A stretch of 64,000 nt of DNA from Sporosarcina limicola (GTDB lineage: Bacteria; Bacillota; Bacilli; Bacillales_A; Planococcaceae). Under the pieces are notes generated by a model. The model made no database searches, was not told the origin of the DNA, and saw nothing but the letters and a program-made list of their open reading frames with translations. A program made the translations under genes and the position numbers. The stretch is from the NCBI RefSeq assembly GCF_014873855.1, contig NZ_JADBEL010000010.1, forward strand, positions 1 to 64,000, in the 5' to 3' direction. Numbering within the stretch: position 1 is the stretch's first letter; each line of letters begins with the position of its first letter. Shown one piece after another: positions 45,061 through 53,736 of the stretch.

Positions 45061-45127
45061 AAAAGGCTCTGACCATGCGACAGCACCCCAGAATGGAGGA
45101 GTGCTGTCGCATGGTCAAAGCTTTTCT
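45061..45127 (-). terminator. Strong bidirectional terminator after CotG-like gene 2
   Basis: Perfect 17-bp stem: TGACCATGCGACAGCAC (45070-45086) and GTGCTGTCGCATGGTCA (45101-45117), with an A-rich left flank and a CTTTTCTT right flank. Confidence 0.92.
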
Positions 45128-45333
45128 TAATTCTCTCGATTCCTCCGGCGATTTGATCGATTGCGGGAATTACGTTGGTTTCCTTCAATAAGTCGTCCAT
45201 TACGGGAAATGCTATGATTTTTGCTAGCCCTTCGTTGGTTCCTACGAGGATCCAGAGCCATGAAGTTTTCTAACTCCAAGTCATCTGCTCTTTCCATAGC
45301 TTTTTGTATTTCATCTTCAAAAAATAGTGACAT
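45127..45333 (-). CDS. Short CotG-like paralogue
   Basis: Basic protein of 68 residues. The ATG at 45333 is 6 bases after AGGAGG. Its start MSLFFEDEIQKAMERAD aligns with the larger CotG-like protein, followed by LENFMALDP where the other has LGNFMFQDP. The tail is Arg/Asn/Ser rich (NQRNSRNRSNRRRNREN) but lacks long tandem repeats and Cys. It lies convergent to cotH across array B2. It probably arose by duplication of a CotG-like gene with its leader, then loss or gain of repeats. Confidence 0.72.
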   Translation of the reverse strand: MSLFFEDEIQKAMERADDLELENFMALDPRRNQRRASKNHSISRNGRLIEGNQRNSRNRSNRRRNREN

Positions 45334-45410
45334 GTCCAACCTCCTTTTCTGATTACTGAGAGAAAGGCGATTGATGCTATCAGCAACTTAAATTTCTTGT
45401 ATTTTCCTTC

Positions 45411-45463
45411 CTCTCTTCTTAAGGTACGTCGTTATGGGAAGGGCGATAGGGACAAGTGCATAC
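45411..45463 (-). promoter_or_regulatory. Conserved upstream block of CotG-like gene 2
   Basis: Copy of the block at 43438-43490: CTCTTCTTAAGGTACGT and GGGACAAGTGCATACG keep order and spacing. It supports coordinated control of both CotG-like genes. Confidence 0.5.
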
Positions 45464-45592
45464 GGTTAGTAAATAATTTCACTATTGGATTTTCATGATA
45501 ATCAGTAGCAATTATGGAATGAAAAAAGAACCAAGAAATGAGAAGTGGGTTCTAGGAAACGAATATATATACTACTAAAGGAGGCATATACT

Positions 45593-45970
45593 ATGCTAAA
45601 CGTGAAGGAGTTCTCAAAGGAGAGCGAGCCCATGTCAAAATCTAAAAAAATAGCTGTATCTAAAAAAAGACAACTCACCATACTGAAAGAGTTTTATGAT
45701 TTCCTTGAAATAAACGATGAAGTAATTTGTGAAGTAATGGATGGTTTTCTTGTTATTAAACCTGTGGAAGAAGCCGTGGATTTTAGTGAATATATTCTAC
45801 GGGATTTAATCCAGGAAGGTTTTGAATCTGGGGAAGAGATGCTAAAGGAGTTTACTTACCGTAAATCACAGATTCAACCCGCAATCCAGCAATTAATAGC
45901 TGAAAGTCGTGATGGGAAAGAATACTCTAGTACCGATGAATTTTTTAGGGATATGGAAGAGGATGAATAA
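45593..45970 (+). CDS. AbrB/MazE/SpoVT-fold antitoxin-like protein
   Basis: Protein of 125 residues. The ATG at 45593 follows AAAGGAGG by 7 bases; upstream in-frame codons to 45545 are leader. A swapped-hairpin AbrB-type domain spans about residues 15-60 (KKIAVSKKRQLTILKEFYDF, then EVMDGFLVIKPV). The C-terminal half is acidic (STDEFFRDMEEDE), typical of antitoxins. Its stop overlaps the ATG of a 20-codon frame (ATGAATAA), the usual arrangement for a toxin gene, but that frame ends at once. It probably is an orphan or solitary antitoxin. Confidence 0.75.
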   Translation: MLNVKEFSKESEPMSKSKKIAVSKKRQLTILKEFYDFLEINDEVICEVMDGFLVIKPVEEAVDFSEYILRDLIQEGFESGEEMLKEFTYRKSQIQPAIQQLIAESRDGKEYSSTDEFFRDMEEDE

Positions 45971-46025
45971 GCAGGTGCCGATAGATTACAAGATTTTTCG
46001 GGCAGTTGACGAAATGAATACATAG
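45963..46025 (+). pseudogene. Candidate truncated toxin stub
   Basis: A 20-codon frame, MNKQVPIDYKIFRAVDEMNT, starts inside the antitoxin stop with typical toxin-antitoxin overlap but is cut off by TAG and a terminator. It is too short to assign to RelE or any other toxin. It could equally be chance. Confidence 0.3.
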
Positions 46026-46032
46026 ATGAACG

Positions 46033-46063
46033 AAACCCCTTTCCATAGCGGAGAGGGGGTAAT
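46033..46063 (+). terminator. Probable terminator, antitoxin / citR convergence
   Basis: ACCCCTTTCC and GGAGAGGGGGT around an ATAGC loop. The T-tract is weak on both sides. Confidence 0.5.
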
Positions 46064-46069
46064 TGTTGA

Positions 46070-46951
46070 TTAGCCAAAATAATAACTAGAAATCTGATTG
46101 ATGAATTCTTCTTCAAGCTCCCCTTTTTTCTTCACGAGAACATACGTTGAAACGCTCGGCAAATCGAATAGGTCGAAATGTTGTTGCATAAGCCTCCCCT
46201 CAATCAATTCGCGTCGCACGATGGAATGGGGAAGAAACGAGACGCCAAGCCCTTCCTGGATGAACTTTTTGACGATATGCGCTTGTGTCACTTTCATCGT
46301 ACGGATGCCGGGGACATGCTTATTAAGAGTGAACAGCAGATCGTCCCAAAAGACTGGATGGTGATGTGTGAACAAATAATTCCTTTGAAGTATGTCCATC
46401 AAGTCAATGGGCGGACCGCTTTCCTCGTCATATGGGTCAGTCGGCATGACGAATAAAATCGGGTCCTCATAGATTCGGATTGACTCAATGCTTTTGAATT
46501 TGGCGTCGAGCGCTGAAATACCAAGATGGACAGCACCATCGTCGACAAGTTGCTCAATCAGTTCTGATTCTTCAACGCGAATCGAGAGTTCGACATCCGG
46601 ATGGCGCTCCATGAACGTTCGTAATAAGTACGGTAAAATCGTTTCGGCCATGAGCGGTGAAATAGCAATTATCCAATTCCGACGAAAGCCTTTTGTATAG
46701 GCATGCATCCGGTTCAAAGTTGCGTCAACATCATCAGTAAGGCGTAGCGCTTCCGGATAAAATCGTTTGCCCGCGTCGGTCAAGGTGACGCGGTTATTCA
46801 TTCTGTCAAAAAGTTTTGTACCAAGTTGCTCCTCCAGAAGTCGAATATGCACCGTAACACTCGGCTGTGATAGCATCAATTTCTCGGCTGCCTTACGGAA
46901 ATTCAGTGTTTCCGCAGCAAGGGTAAATGTTTTTAGCCACTGATAATCCAT
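46070..46951 (-). CDS. citR: LysR-family regulator, CitR-like
   Basis: Transcription factor of 293 residues. The N-terminal winged helix (1-60) reads MDYQWLKTFTLAAETLNF, RKAAEKLMLSQPSVTVHI and LEEQLGTKLFDRMNNRVTLT. The rest is the effector domain. It is divergent from the citrate synthase gene across 106 bp, the same arrangement as B. subtilis citR-citA, where CitR represses citA. The AT-rich gap contains ATTAATCAATTTAAT-like symmetric stretches suited to a LysR protein. The effector is unknown; the symbol rests on synteny. Confidence 0.82.
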   Translation of the reverse strand: MDYQWLKTFTLAAETLNFRKAAEKLMLSQPSVTVHIRLLEEQLGTKLFDRMNNRVTLTDAGKRFYPEALRLTDDVDATLNRMHAYTKGFRRNWIIAISPLMAETILPYLLRTFMERHPDVELSIRVEESELIEQLVDDGAVHLGISALDAKFKSIESIRIYEDPILFVMPTDPYDEESGPPIDLMDILQRNYLFTHHHPVFWDDLLFTLNKHVPGIRTMKVTQAHIVKKFIQEGLGVSFLPHSIVRRELIEGRLMQQHFDLFDLPSVSTYVLVKKKGELEEEFINQISSYYFG

Positions 46952-47057
46952 TAGGTACCTCCTTCTTAATTAAAAAAATTAATCAATTTAATGAAAAATA
47001 TTTAATTTATCTAATCATAGCTTCTCCTTATACTAAAGAAAAGAAGGAGGAGTCGCT

Positions 47058-48146
47058 ATGTTTCAGAAAGGGTTAAAGGATGTTGTTGCGGTGCATACGA
47101 AAATTGCATCGGTGGATGGAGATAAAGGTGAACTTCGGTATCGGGGTGTTTTAGTAGGTGACCTCATTCCGTCCCATTCGTTTGAAGAAGTGGCGTATTT
47201 CATTTGGCAAGGCGAACTTCCGGGGGAAAATGAACTTCGCAACTTGCAGGGGAAAATGATTGAAGGAAGGGAACTCCCTGACCATATTGGAGCGATTATT
47301 GATGCGCTTCCTGCTGATATGTCGCTAATGGATGCGATGCGGACGGTGATTTCTGCTTATGCACACGTAGATTTTAAGGACAGAACAATAGAGGAACAAG
47401 CTATTATTTTGACGGCTGCACTACCTGTGGTCATTTCGCGACATTACCGGAATATGAAAGGGTTGTCAATTGTCAAGGCTAATCCGAATTTATCCCACAC
47501 GGCAAATTTCTTGTGGATGTTGACGGGTGTTCTTGCGAATGAAGTGCATGTCGAGGCGCTGGAAACGTATTTAAAGTTGACGATGGAACATGGATTGAAT
47601 GCATCTACATTTGCGGCACGCGTGACAATTTCAACCGAGTCGGATCTGACTGCCGCGATTACATCGGCGCTTGGAACAATGAAAGGCCCGTTGCACGGAG
47701 GTGCGCCGTCGGGTGTCATTGATTTATTGGAAGCAATTGGGTTGACTGAAAATATTCGCCCAGTTGTCGAAGAGAAAGTGAAAAGTGGCGAGCGAATTAT
47801 GGGATTTGGCCATCGAATCTATAAAACGGAGGATCCGCGGTCGATTCTTTTGAGGGATAAATGTGTCAGCATGTCGGGAAAAGACAGTTGGTTGGATCTT
47901 GCGACAGAAGCAGAAAAGGAAATTATTGCTTTGCTGGAAACGTACAAGCCAGGGCGTAAATTGTACACGAATGTCGAATATTATGCGGCGGCCATCATGC
48001 GTTCCATTGAAATGCCGCCAGAGCTTTTTACACCGACATTCAGTGCAGCAAGAATTGTCGGATGGACAGCGCACGCGATGGAGCAGTTGAATGACAATAC
48101 GATTTTCCGTCCGCAATCGGTGTATGTGGGAGAATTGGTTGAGTAG
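47058..48146 (+). CDS. citA: Citrate synthase, CitA-like
   Basis: Condenses acetyl-CoA and oxaloacetate; 362 residues, similar to the B. subtilis minor enzyme CitA (366). Motifs: GELRYRGVLVGDLIPSH, SLSHTANFLWML-type segment around NPNLSHTANFL, GLNASTFAARV, GPLHGGAPSGVIDLLE, GFGHRIYKTEDPRS with catalytic His, and the catalytic Asp/Arg region VEYYAAAIMRSIEMPPELFTPTF. RBS AAGGAGGAG precedes ATG 47058. Array B3 starts about 20 bp behind it. Confidence 0.93.
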   Translation: MFQKGLKDVVAVHTKIASVDGDKGELRYRGVLVGDLIPSHSFEEVAYFIWQGELPGENELRNLQGKMIEGRELPDHIGAIIDALPADMSLMDAMRTVISAYAHVDFKDRTIEEQAIILTAALPVVISRHYRNMKGLSIVKANPNLSHTANFLWMLTGVLANEVHVEALETYLKLTMEHGLNASTFAARVTISTESDLTAAITSALGTMKGPLHGGAPSGVIDLLEAIGLTENIRPVVEEKVKSGERIMGFGHRIYKTEDPRSILLRDKCVSMSGKDSWLDLATEAEKEIIALLETYKPGRKLYTNVEYYAAAIMRSIEMPPELFTPTFSAARIVGWTAHAMEQLNDNTIFRPQSVYVGELVE

Positions 48147-48167
48147 GGAGCGGTAGTTTGGCGGGGT

Positions 48168-48572
48168 GAGCCCTGACAGTTTCGCGGATAGCCATGACAG
48201 TTCGACTGGGCCATGACAGTTTTGCCGATTGCCCTTAGAGTTTCGCGGATAGCCATGACAGTTCGACTGGGCCATGACAGTTTTGCCGATTGCCCTTAGA
48301 GTTTCGCGGATAGCCATGACAGTTCGACTGAGCCCTGACAGTTTTGCCGATTGCCCTTAGAGTTCCGCGGATAGCCATGACAGTTCGACTGAGCCCTGAC
48401 AGTTTCGTCGATTGCCCTTAGAGTTTCGCGGATAGCCATGACAGTTCGACTGGGCCCTGACAGTTTTGCTGATTGCCCTTAGAGTTTCGCGGATGCCATG
48501 ACAGTTCGACTGGGCCATGACAGTTTTGCCGATTGCCCTGACAGTTTGGCGGATAGCCATGACAGTTCGACA
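48168..48572 (+). repeat. Tandem array, family B, locus B3
   Basis: About 19 subunits in rotation: TGACAGTTTTGCCGATTGCCC, TTAGAGTTTCGCGGATAGCC and TGACAGTTCGACTGGGCCA types. The 61-bp higher-order unit is very regular here, with about six near-identical copies. Same + strand polarity as B1 and B2, between citA and the S9 peptidase gene. Confidence 0.95.
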
Positions 48573-48680
48573 AATAAGTCTCCTTCGCGGGGAGGCCCTC
48601 ATTTTTATTTCCGCAAATAAAGGAAAACTGTTCCGAGTGTCGAAATAAGTAGATAGAGAGAGTATAAGGGGGAATGTACA

Positions 48681-50657
48681 ATGGAAAAACGTAAATTAGC
48701 AGTGGGAGATCTATTTAACTTGCAGTCTGTGACGGATCCGCAGTTGTCGCCGGATGGCAAGGAAGCGGTGTTTGTGAAAACGCATATTGATGAAGAGGAA
48801 AATAAGTACATAGCGAATTTATTTCACGTGGATGTAGCGTCGAATGAAGTGACGCAGTGGACACATGGGGAAGGTCGAGTTTCATCGGCGAAATGGTCTG
48901 CAGATGGCAAGCAGATTGCGTTTTTATCGAACCGTGAAGAGGCTAATCAGGTGTTCATTCTATCCGCGAGGGGCGGCGAAGCGAAGAAATTGACGTCGTT
49001 TGAAAAAGGCGTGTCGAGTTTCCTTTGGTCGCCATGCGGCAATGAAATCTGGGTGAACGCCGTTGTTAAAGAGAGTAAGACGTTCACGGATAAAGAAGAA
49101 AAGGATGACAAGAAAAAGTCGGAACCGTACCGTGTGACGAAAATGAAGTACCAATTGGATGGAGTAGGGCTGTTACCACAAGATACATTCCGCCAAATTG
49201 GTGTTGTCGATATTGCAACAGGCGATGTAACGCAGTTTACGGGGGGTAATCATCAGCACACATTACATGCTGTTTCCCATGATGGAAAGAAATTGGTCAT
49301 CGGTGTCAATCGGGAAGAGAACCAAGATTATGAGTTCCGACAGCCGCTTTATATTGTCGATGTAGAAACAAAAGTGGAAACCGTGCTTATCGATGAAGAT
49401 GGTTATTACGGTGGCGCAAAGTTTTCATTTGACGATAGATTTATTGCGTTCGTAGGTTCGGACCGCAAACTTCAAAATGCTACTCATTCCGATTTGTATA
49501 TCTTTGACACGGAAGACAGTACACGCATGAATTTGACGGAAAGCCTTGACGCGCCACTTGGGGACAATGTTGTGGCGGATCATCAGCAAGGGGCAGGTGC
49601 ACCGAGCGTGGTCTGGACGAGAGATAATTATTTATATTTCCAAGTTTCGACAATGGGTGATGTCCGTTTGTATTTCGCGACGCTTGAAGGGGAATTGTAC
49701 CCAGCAACGCCTGATAATGAACATGTCTATGGGTATGCTATTTCGGCAGATGGTGAGTTCGCGCTTGTCACGGTCAGCGATGCTGGTAATCCGGGAGAGC
49801 TGTATAAGCATGTAATTGCTACGGGCGAACGTGAAACCCTTACTTCATTCAACAAAACATATTTGGAAGAAGTGGAACTCGTTGAACCTGAAGCAATCGT
49901 ATATAAAGGAGCGAAAGAATGGGATGTACACGGTTGGCTCATGAAGCCAGCTGGATACGAAGAAGGTCAAAAATATCCACTCATCGTTGAAATTCATGGC
50001 GGGCCGCATGCCATGTTTGCGAATACGTTTTTCCACGAGATGCAGTTATTGGCGGCGCAAGGATATGGCGTGCTTTATGTCAATCCACGCGGTAGCCATG
50101 GCTATAGCCAGGAATTCGTTGACGCAGTGCGCGGTGATTACGGTGGTGGTGATTACGAGGATATTATGACGGGGTTGGATGCGGTTATTGCGGAAAATGA
50201 CTGGATTGACACGGGCCGACTTGGTGTGACAGGCGGCAGTTATGGCGGCTTCATGACGAACTGGATTGTCGGTCATAGCAATCGTTTCAAGGCGGCAGTG
50301 ACGCAACGTTCGATTTCAAACTGGATTAGCTTTTTCGGCGTATCTGACATCGGCTATTATTTCAGCGATTGGCAAATCGGTGCCGATATGACAGATGTGG
50401 ACAAACTATGGGAACATTCACCATTGAAGTACGCGAAAAACGTTGAGACACCACTGTTAATCTTACATTCAGAAAAAGATTTTCGCTGCCCAATTGAACA
50501 GGCAGAACAACTATATATTACATTGAAAAGTATGGGGAAAGAAACAGAATTTGTTCGCTTCCCAGACGCAGATCACAACTTATCGCGCACCGGCACGCCG
50601 AACTTGCGCGTAGCGAGGTTGGATGAGATTACGGGCTGGTTCGCGAAATACTTGTAA
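48681..50657 (+). CDS. S9 family (prolyl oligopeptidase-like) peptidase
   Basis: Cytosolic serine peptidase of 658 residues, similar to B. subtilis YuxL-type acylaminoacyl peptidases. The N-terminal about 390 residues form a beta-propeller with TolB/WD-like turns (VTDPQLSPDGKEAVF, SSAKWSADGKQIAF). The C-terminal alpha/beta-hydrolase has the nucleophile Ser in VTGGSYGGFMTNW, Asp in LILHSEKDFRCPIEQAE, and His in FPDADHNLSRTG. The oxyanion region is EIHGGPHAMF. RBS AAGGGGGAATGT is upstream. A GNAT gene follows 19 bp later. Confidence 0.93.
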   Translation: MEKRKLAVGDLFNLQSVTDPQLSPDGKEAVFVKTHIDEEENKYIANLFHVDVASNEVTQWTHGEGRVSSAKWSADGKQIAFLSNREEANQVFILSARGGEAKKLTSFEKGVSSFLWSPCGNEIWVNAVVKESKTFTDKEEKDDKKKSEPYRVTKMKYQLDGVGLLPQDTFRQIGVVDIATGDVTQFTGGNHQHTLHAVSHDGKKLVIGVNREENQDYEFRQPLYIVDVETKVETVLIDEDGYYGGAKFSFDDRFIAFVGSDRKLQNATHSDLYIFDTEDSTRMNLTESLDAPLGDNVVADHQQGAGAPSVVWTRDNYLYFQVSTMGDVRLYFATLEGELYPATPDNEHVYGYAISADGEFALVTVSDAGNPGELYKHVIATGERETLTSFNKTYLEEVELVEPEAIVYKGAKEWDVHGWLMKPAGYEEGQKYPLIVEIHGGPHAMFANTFFHEMQLLAAQGYGVLYVNPRGSHGYSQEFVDAVRGDYGGGDYEDIMTGLDAVIAENDWIDTGRLGVTGGSYGGFMTNWIVGHSNRFKAAVTQRSISNWISFFGVSDIGYYFSDWQIGADMTDVDKLWEHSPLKYAKNVETPLLILHSEKDFRCPIEQAEQLYITLKSMGKETEFVRFPDADHNLSRTGTPNLRVARLDEITGWFAKYL

Positions 50658-50676
50658 TTGAGCCGGAGGAACATAA

Positions 50677-51222
50677 TTGACTTATACAAATAAAGGCATC
50701 ACAATTCGTCCAATTAAAGAACAGGATTTACAACGCATATGGGAATTGAGCTTCAAAGACGAAAATCCCGAATGGAAAAAGTGGGATGCGCCGTATTATG
50801 AACATCAGACAATGACATATGAAAAATTCTTGGTGGGGAAAGACAAAATCATCGCGCAGGATCATTATTGGTGCATCGAAGTCAATGGTGAACTAATCGG
50901 CACAATTAGTTATTACTGGGAGCACAAACCGTCCCTTTGGCTTGAAATGGGCATCGTTATATACGAACCGCGCTATTGGAGCGGTGGCTACGGAACGAAA
51001 GCACTCGCCATGTGGATGGATCATTTATTCAATGAAATGCCACTGGTCCGTGTCGGCTATACAACATGGTCGGGAAATGAGCGGATGATCAAAGTCGGCG
51101 AAAAACTAGGTATGACACAGGAAGCACGACTACGAAAAGTTCGTTATTGGAAAGGTACGTATTACGATTCCATTCGGATGGGCATCCTTCGCGAGGAATG
51201 GGAAGCGTACAAGGCTTTATGA
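50677..51222 (+). CDS. GNAT-family N-acetyltransferase
   Basis: Protein of 181 residues, TTG start with GGAGG about 8 bases upstream. The GNAT fold shows the RimJ/RimL pattern: GITIRPIKEQDLQRIWEL at the N-terminus, IGTISYYWEH, EMGIVIYEPRYWSGGYGTKAL (acetyl-CoA pyrophosphate site) and VGYTTWSGNERMIKVGEKLGM followed by EARLRKVRYWKG. It probably acetylates an amine or protein N-terminus; the substrate is unknown. It is cotranscribed with the S9 peptidase. Confidence 0.88.
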   Translation: MTYTNKGITIRPIKEQDLQRIWELSFKDENPEWKKWDAPYYEHQTMTYEKFLVGKDKIIAQDHYWCIEVNGELIGTISYYWEHKPSLWLEMGIVIYEPRYWSGGYGTKALAMWMDHLFNEMPLVRVGYTTWSGNERMIKVGEKLGMTQEARLRKVRYWKGTYYDSIRMGILREEWEAYKAL

Positions 51223-51257
51223 ATGCGATAGGGATCTAAAAGCCGATTCCAGACTAA

Positions 51258-51287
51258 GGGAAAGGGGGAGTATACCCTTTCCTCTTT
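51258..51287 (+). terminator. Probable terminator of the S9 peptidase-GNAT operon
   Basis: GGAAAGGG (51259-51266) and CCCTTTCC (51275-51282) form an 8-bp stem, followed by TCTTT. Confidence 0.65.
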
Positions 51288-51385
51288 AGTATGTCGGAAG
51301 TTTGTGGATATTTCTCTGGATTCAGATTGTATAGTTATACAAAAAGAACTATTATTAAATCATGATACATATAGGAGTGAATTAG

Positions 51386-52828
51386 ATGGAACAATTTGCA
51401 AGTGTTCGGGTGGAAAAAGATTATATTGGTGAGAAAAATGTGCCAGCGGATGCCTATTACGGGATTCAGACGTTGCGAGCTGTTGAAAACTTCCCGATAA
51501 CCGGCTATCCGGTGAATGAACATCTTATCAAAGCGATTGCCATCGTTAAGAAATCAGCGGCACAGGCAAATCTCATAACGGGTCAACTTGATGAAAAAGT
51601 AGCGCAAGCAATCATCCAAGCGTCCGACGAAATCATTGCGGGTCAATTGCATGACCAATTCCTTGTTGACCCAATCCAAGGCGGTGCGGGAACATCCATG
51701 AATATGAATGCCAATGAAGTCATCGCGAACCGCGCATTGGAAATCCTTGGACAACCGAAAGGCAGTTACACAGTAATTAGCCCGAATACGCATGTCAATA
51801 TGGCACAATCCACGAACGACGCATTTCCGACAGCAATCCATATTGCCGTTCTCGCAAAAGTTGCAGATCTTCTTATTGCAAGTGAAGCATTGCATGCGAC
51901 ATTTAAGAAAAAAGCAGTGGAATTCCATCCACTATTAAAAATGGGGCGCACACATTTACAAGATGCGGTTCCAATTCGTCTAGGTCAAGAGTTTGAGGCG
52001 TATGCCCGTGTGCTCGGTCGGGATATTGGGCGGATTAGTCTGTCACGCCAATATTTATATGAAGTGAATATGGGCGCAACTGCGGTTGGAACGGGCTTAA
52101 ATGCAGACCCGATGTACATTGTAAAGGTCGTCCAGTTTTTATCCGAAAACAGTGGGTTTGACTTAATGTCGGCAGAAGATCTCGTTGACGCAACGCAAAA
52201 CACGGATGCCTATGTACAAGTTTCCGCAGCTTTAAGAGGCTGCATGATTAACATGTCAAAAATTTCAAATGACCTGCGTCTTATGGCATCAGGTCCAAGA
52301 ACAGGACTTGCGGAAATTTCACTGCCTGCTCGTCAACCGGGCTCGTCCATCATGCCAGGAAAAGTCAACCCCGTCATGGCGGAAGTGATGAACCAAGTCG
52401 CATTCCAAGTGATCGGAAATGACACGACAATTTGTCTGGCATCTGAAGCAGGTCAATTTGAATTGAATGTCATGGAACCTGTTCTTGTGTTCAATCTATT
52501 GCAATCCTTGGAAATCATGACGAACGTCTTCACCGTATTCCGCAATTTTTGCTTGGATGGCATTCAGGCACACGCAGAACATATGGAGAATTATGTAGAT
52601 AACAGTATTGGAATCATCACGGCCATTAATCCACATGTCGGCTATGAAGCGGCGGCTGCGATTGCGAAAGAGGCACTGGAAACGGGCAAACCAATCCGAG
52701 AGCTCTGTATCGCAAGCGGGATTCTCACGGAAGAGGAACTAGATGTCATTTTGCATCCCTTTGAAATGACGAATCCAGGGATTTCGGGCAAAGAGTTATT
52801 GAAGAAAAAAGAATTAGTGCGGGTATGA
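51386..52828 (+). CDS. aspA: Aspartate ammonia-lyase
   Basis: Interconverts aspartate and fumarate plus ammonia; 480 residues. Fumarase/aspartase-superfamily motifs: AYYGIQTLRAVENFPITG, GGAGTSMNMNANEVIANRA, SPNTHVNMAQSTNDAFPTA, MGRTHLQDAVPIRLGQEF and the signature GSSIMPGKVNPVMAEV with the catalytic loop. N-terminal VRVEKDYIGEKNVPADAYYG fits aspartases rather than class II fumarases. RBS AGGAGTG is present. It stands alone between terminators. It is often called ansB in Bacillus. Confidence 0.93.
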   Translation: MEQFASVRVEKDYIGEKNVPADAYYGIQTLRAVENFPITGYPVNEHLIKAIAIVKKSAAQANLITGQLDEKVAQAIIQASDEIIAGQLHDQFLVDPIQGGAGTSMNMNANEVIANRALEILGQPKGSYTVISPNTHVNMAQSTNDAFPTAIHIAVLAKVADLLIASEALHATFKKKAVEFHPLLKMGRTHLQDAVPIRLGQEFEAYARVLGRDIGRISLSRQYLYEVNMGATAVGTGLNADPMYIVKVVQFLSENSGFDLMSAEDLVDATQNTDAYVQVSAALRGCMINMSKISNDLRLMASGPRTGLAEISLPARQPGSSIMPGKVNPVMAEVMNQVAFQVIGNDTTICLASEAGQFELNVMEPVLVFNLLQSLEIMTNVFTVFRNFCLDGIQAHAEHMENYVDNSIGIITAINPHVGYEAAAAIAKEALETGKPIRELCIASGILTEEELDVILHPFEMTNPGISGKELLKKKELVRV

Positions 52829-52845
52829 TCAAGTTGAAATTCCAT

Positions 52846-52873
52846 CAGCGGTAGGGTTTATCCCCTACTGCAC
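52846..52873 (+). terminator. Probable terminator of aspA
   Basis: GCGGTAGGG and CCCTACTGC pair (one G-T) around TTTATC, followed by an A/T-rich stretch. Confidence 0.65.
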
Positions 52874-52894
52874 TTATTTGTTTTACTGAATCTT

Positions 52895-52924
52895 TTGCAA
52901 GTTCAATACATAAAGTGTTACAAT
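52895..52924 (+). promoter_or_regulatory. Probable promoter of comFB
   Basis: TTGCAA (52895-52900) and TACAAT (52919-52924) with 18-bp spacing, about 65 bp before comFB. Confidence 0.5.
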
Positions 52925-52989
52925 TAATGGCAAATGGTGGATGAAAGGGTGAAAATGAGCCTGTAGATTAACAATTGGAGCGTGAACGA

Positions 52990-53268
52990 GTGGTACTATA
53001 CAATGTCATGGAAGAAGTCATACACGATGTGCTTATAAAATATAAAGACCAATTGCATTTAACTTGTAAATGTGAACGATGTTTAGACGATATCATGGCA
53101 ATCTCTCTCAATTCCCTTCGGCCACGTTATATTGTAAATAGGAATAATGGACCCTATGTCAGGGCAGAATATGAAGCAGATTGTCAAGGAGCTACAAATA
53201 TTTTGCTTACCATTACCAAAGCGGCAACACAGGTTTCAAAAGATCCACGCTGTCATTCAATAAATTAA
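52990..53268 (+). CDS. comFB: ComFB-family late competence protein, detached from comFA/comFC
   Basis: Protein of 92 residues from the GTG at 52990, 9 bases after GGAG; a TTG at 52975 is also possible. It matches ComFB across its length: NVMEEVIHDVLIKYKDQLHL, CKCERCLDDIMAISLNSLRPRYI-type core (CxCxxC metal-like motif), and NILLTITKAATQVSKDP. In B. subtilis comFB lies between comFA and comFC; here comFA and comFC overlap directly and comFB stands 3.6 kb upstream with its own promoter and terminator. ComFB proteins in cyanobacteria bind cyclic dinucleotides; the neighbouring EAL-HDOD gene makes that link worth testing. Confidence 0.85.
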   Translation: MVLYNVMEEVIHDVLIKYKDQLHLTCKCERCLDDIMAISLNSLRPRYIVNRNNGPYVRAEYEADCQGATNILLTITKAATQVSKDPRCHSIN

Positions 53269-53277
53269 CAATGAAAA

Positions 53278-53312
53278 ACGAACTCTCAGCCACCATGAGG
53301 AGTTCGTCTTTT
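53278..53312 (+). terminator. Terminator of comFB
   Basis: ACGAACTC / GAGTTCGT 8-bp stem, followed by CTTTTATTT. Confidence 0.8.
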
Positions 53313-53488
53313 ATTTATCATAATAAAAAGTGAGTACTCACGGATTCAGAGTGGAATACTCGGCGCTTATAGTTAATTGGTTAATAAAGTCTTCAATTAC
53401 ACATATTATTACTTATTAGGCATATGTCAAACAACAAATTTGGGTGTTCCTATTGTATCCGAACCGGCTATCGTTTTACATTAATAAT

Positions 53489-53503
53489 TATAGTGACACT
53501 ATA
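53489..53503. promoter_or_regulatory. Palindromic operator upstream of the hicA remnant
   Basis: TATAGTG-A-CACTATA is a perfect palindrome with 7-bp arms located 24 bp before the hicA-like start. It suits autoregulation by a toxin-antitoxin repressor, now presumably lost. Confidence 0.4.
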
Positions 53504-53526
53504 TATGGTGTGGATGTGATTGATGG

Positions 53527-53736
53527 TTGAGCAGAAAAGAAAGGCTTTTCGATGAAATTAAAATAAATCCGAAAGATCGAAGCTTTAGAGGAATTAAATA
53601 ATTATTCGAAAAGTATGGTTTTGTTGTGACTAAAAGTAGTGGAAGAGGTTCTCATTGCCATGTATACCACAATGTTTACACGGATATAAGGTGGACTCTA
53701 TCAAAGAAGCAACCAATTAAGAAATCAAGCGACTAA
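53527..53736 (+). pseudogene. Degenerate HicA-type toxin gene
   Basis: Starting at TTG 53527 the frame reads MSRKERLFDEIKINPKDRSF, meets an in-frame TAA at 53599, then continues LFEKYGFVVTKSSGRGSHCH and VYHNVYTDIRWTLSKKQPIK before TAA at 53734. The parts fit HicA (mRNA interferase: small double-stranded-RNA-binding fold, catalytic His in the GSHxxY-like motif), but the copy is broken. Its 3' end runs into a single family A repeat unit (53704-53745), which replaces the native C-terminus. No hicB antitoxin follows. Confidence 0.65.
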
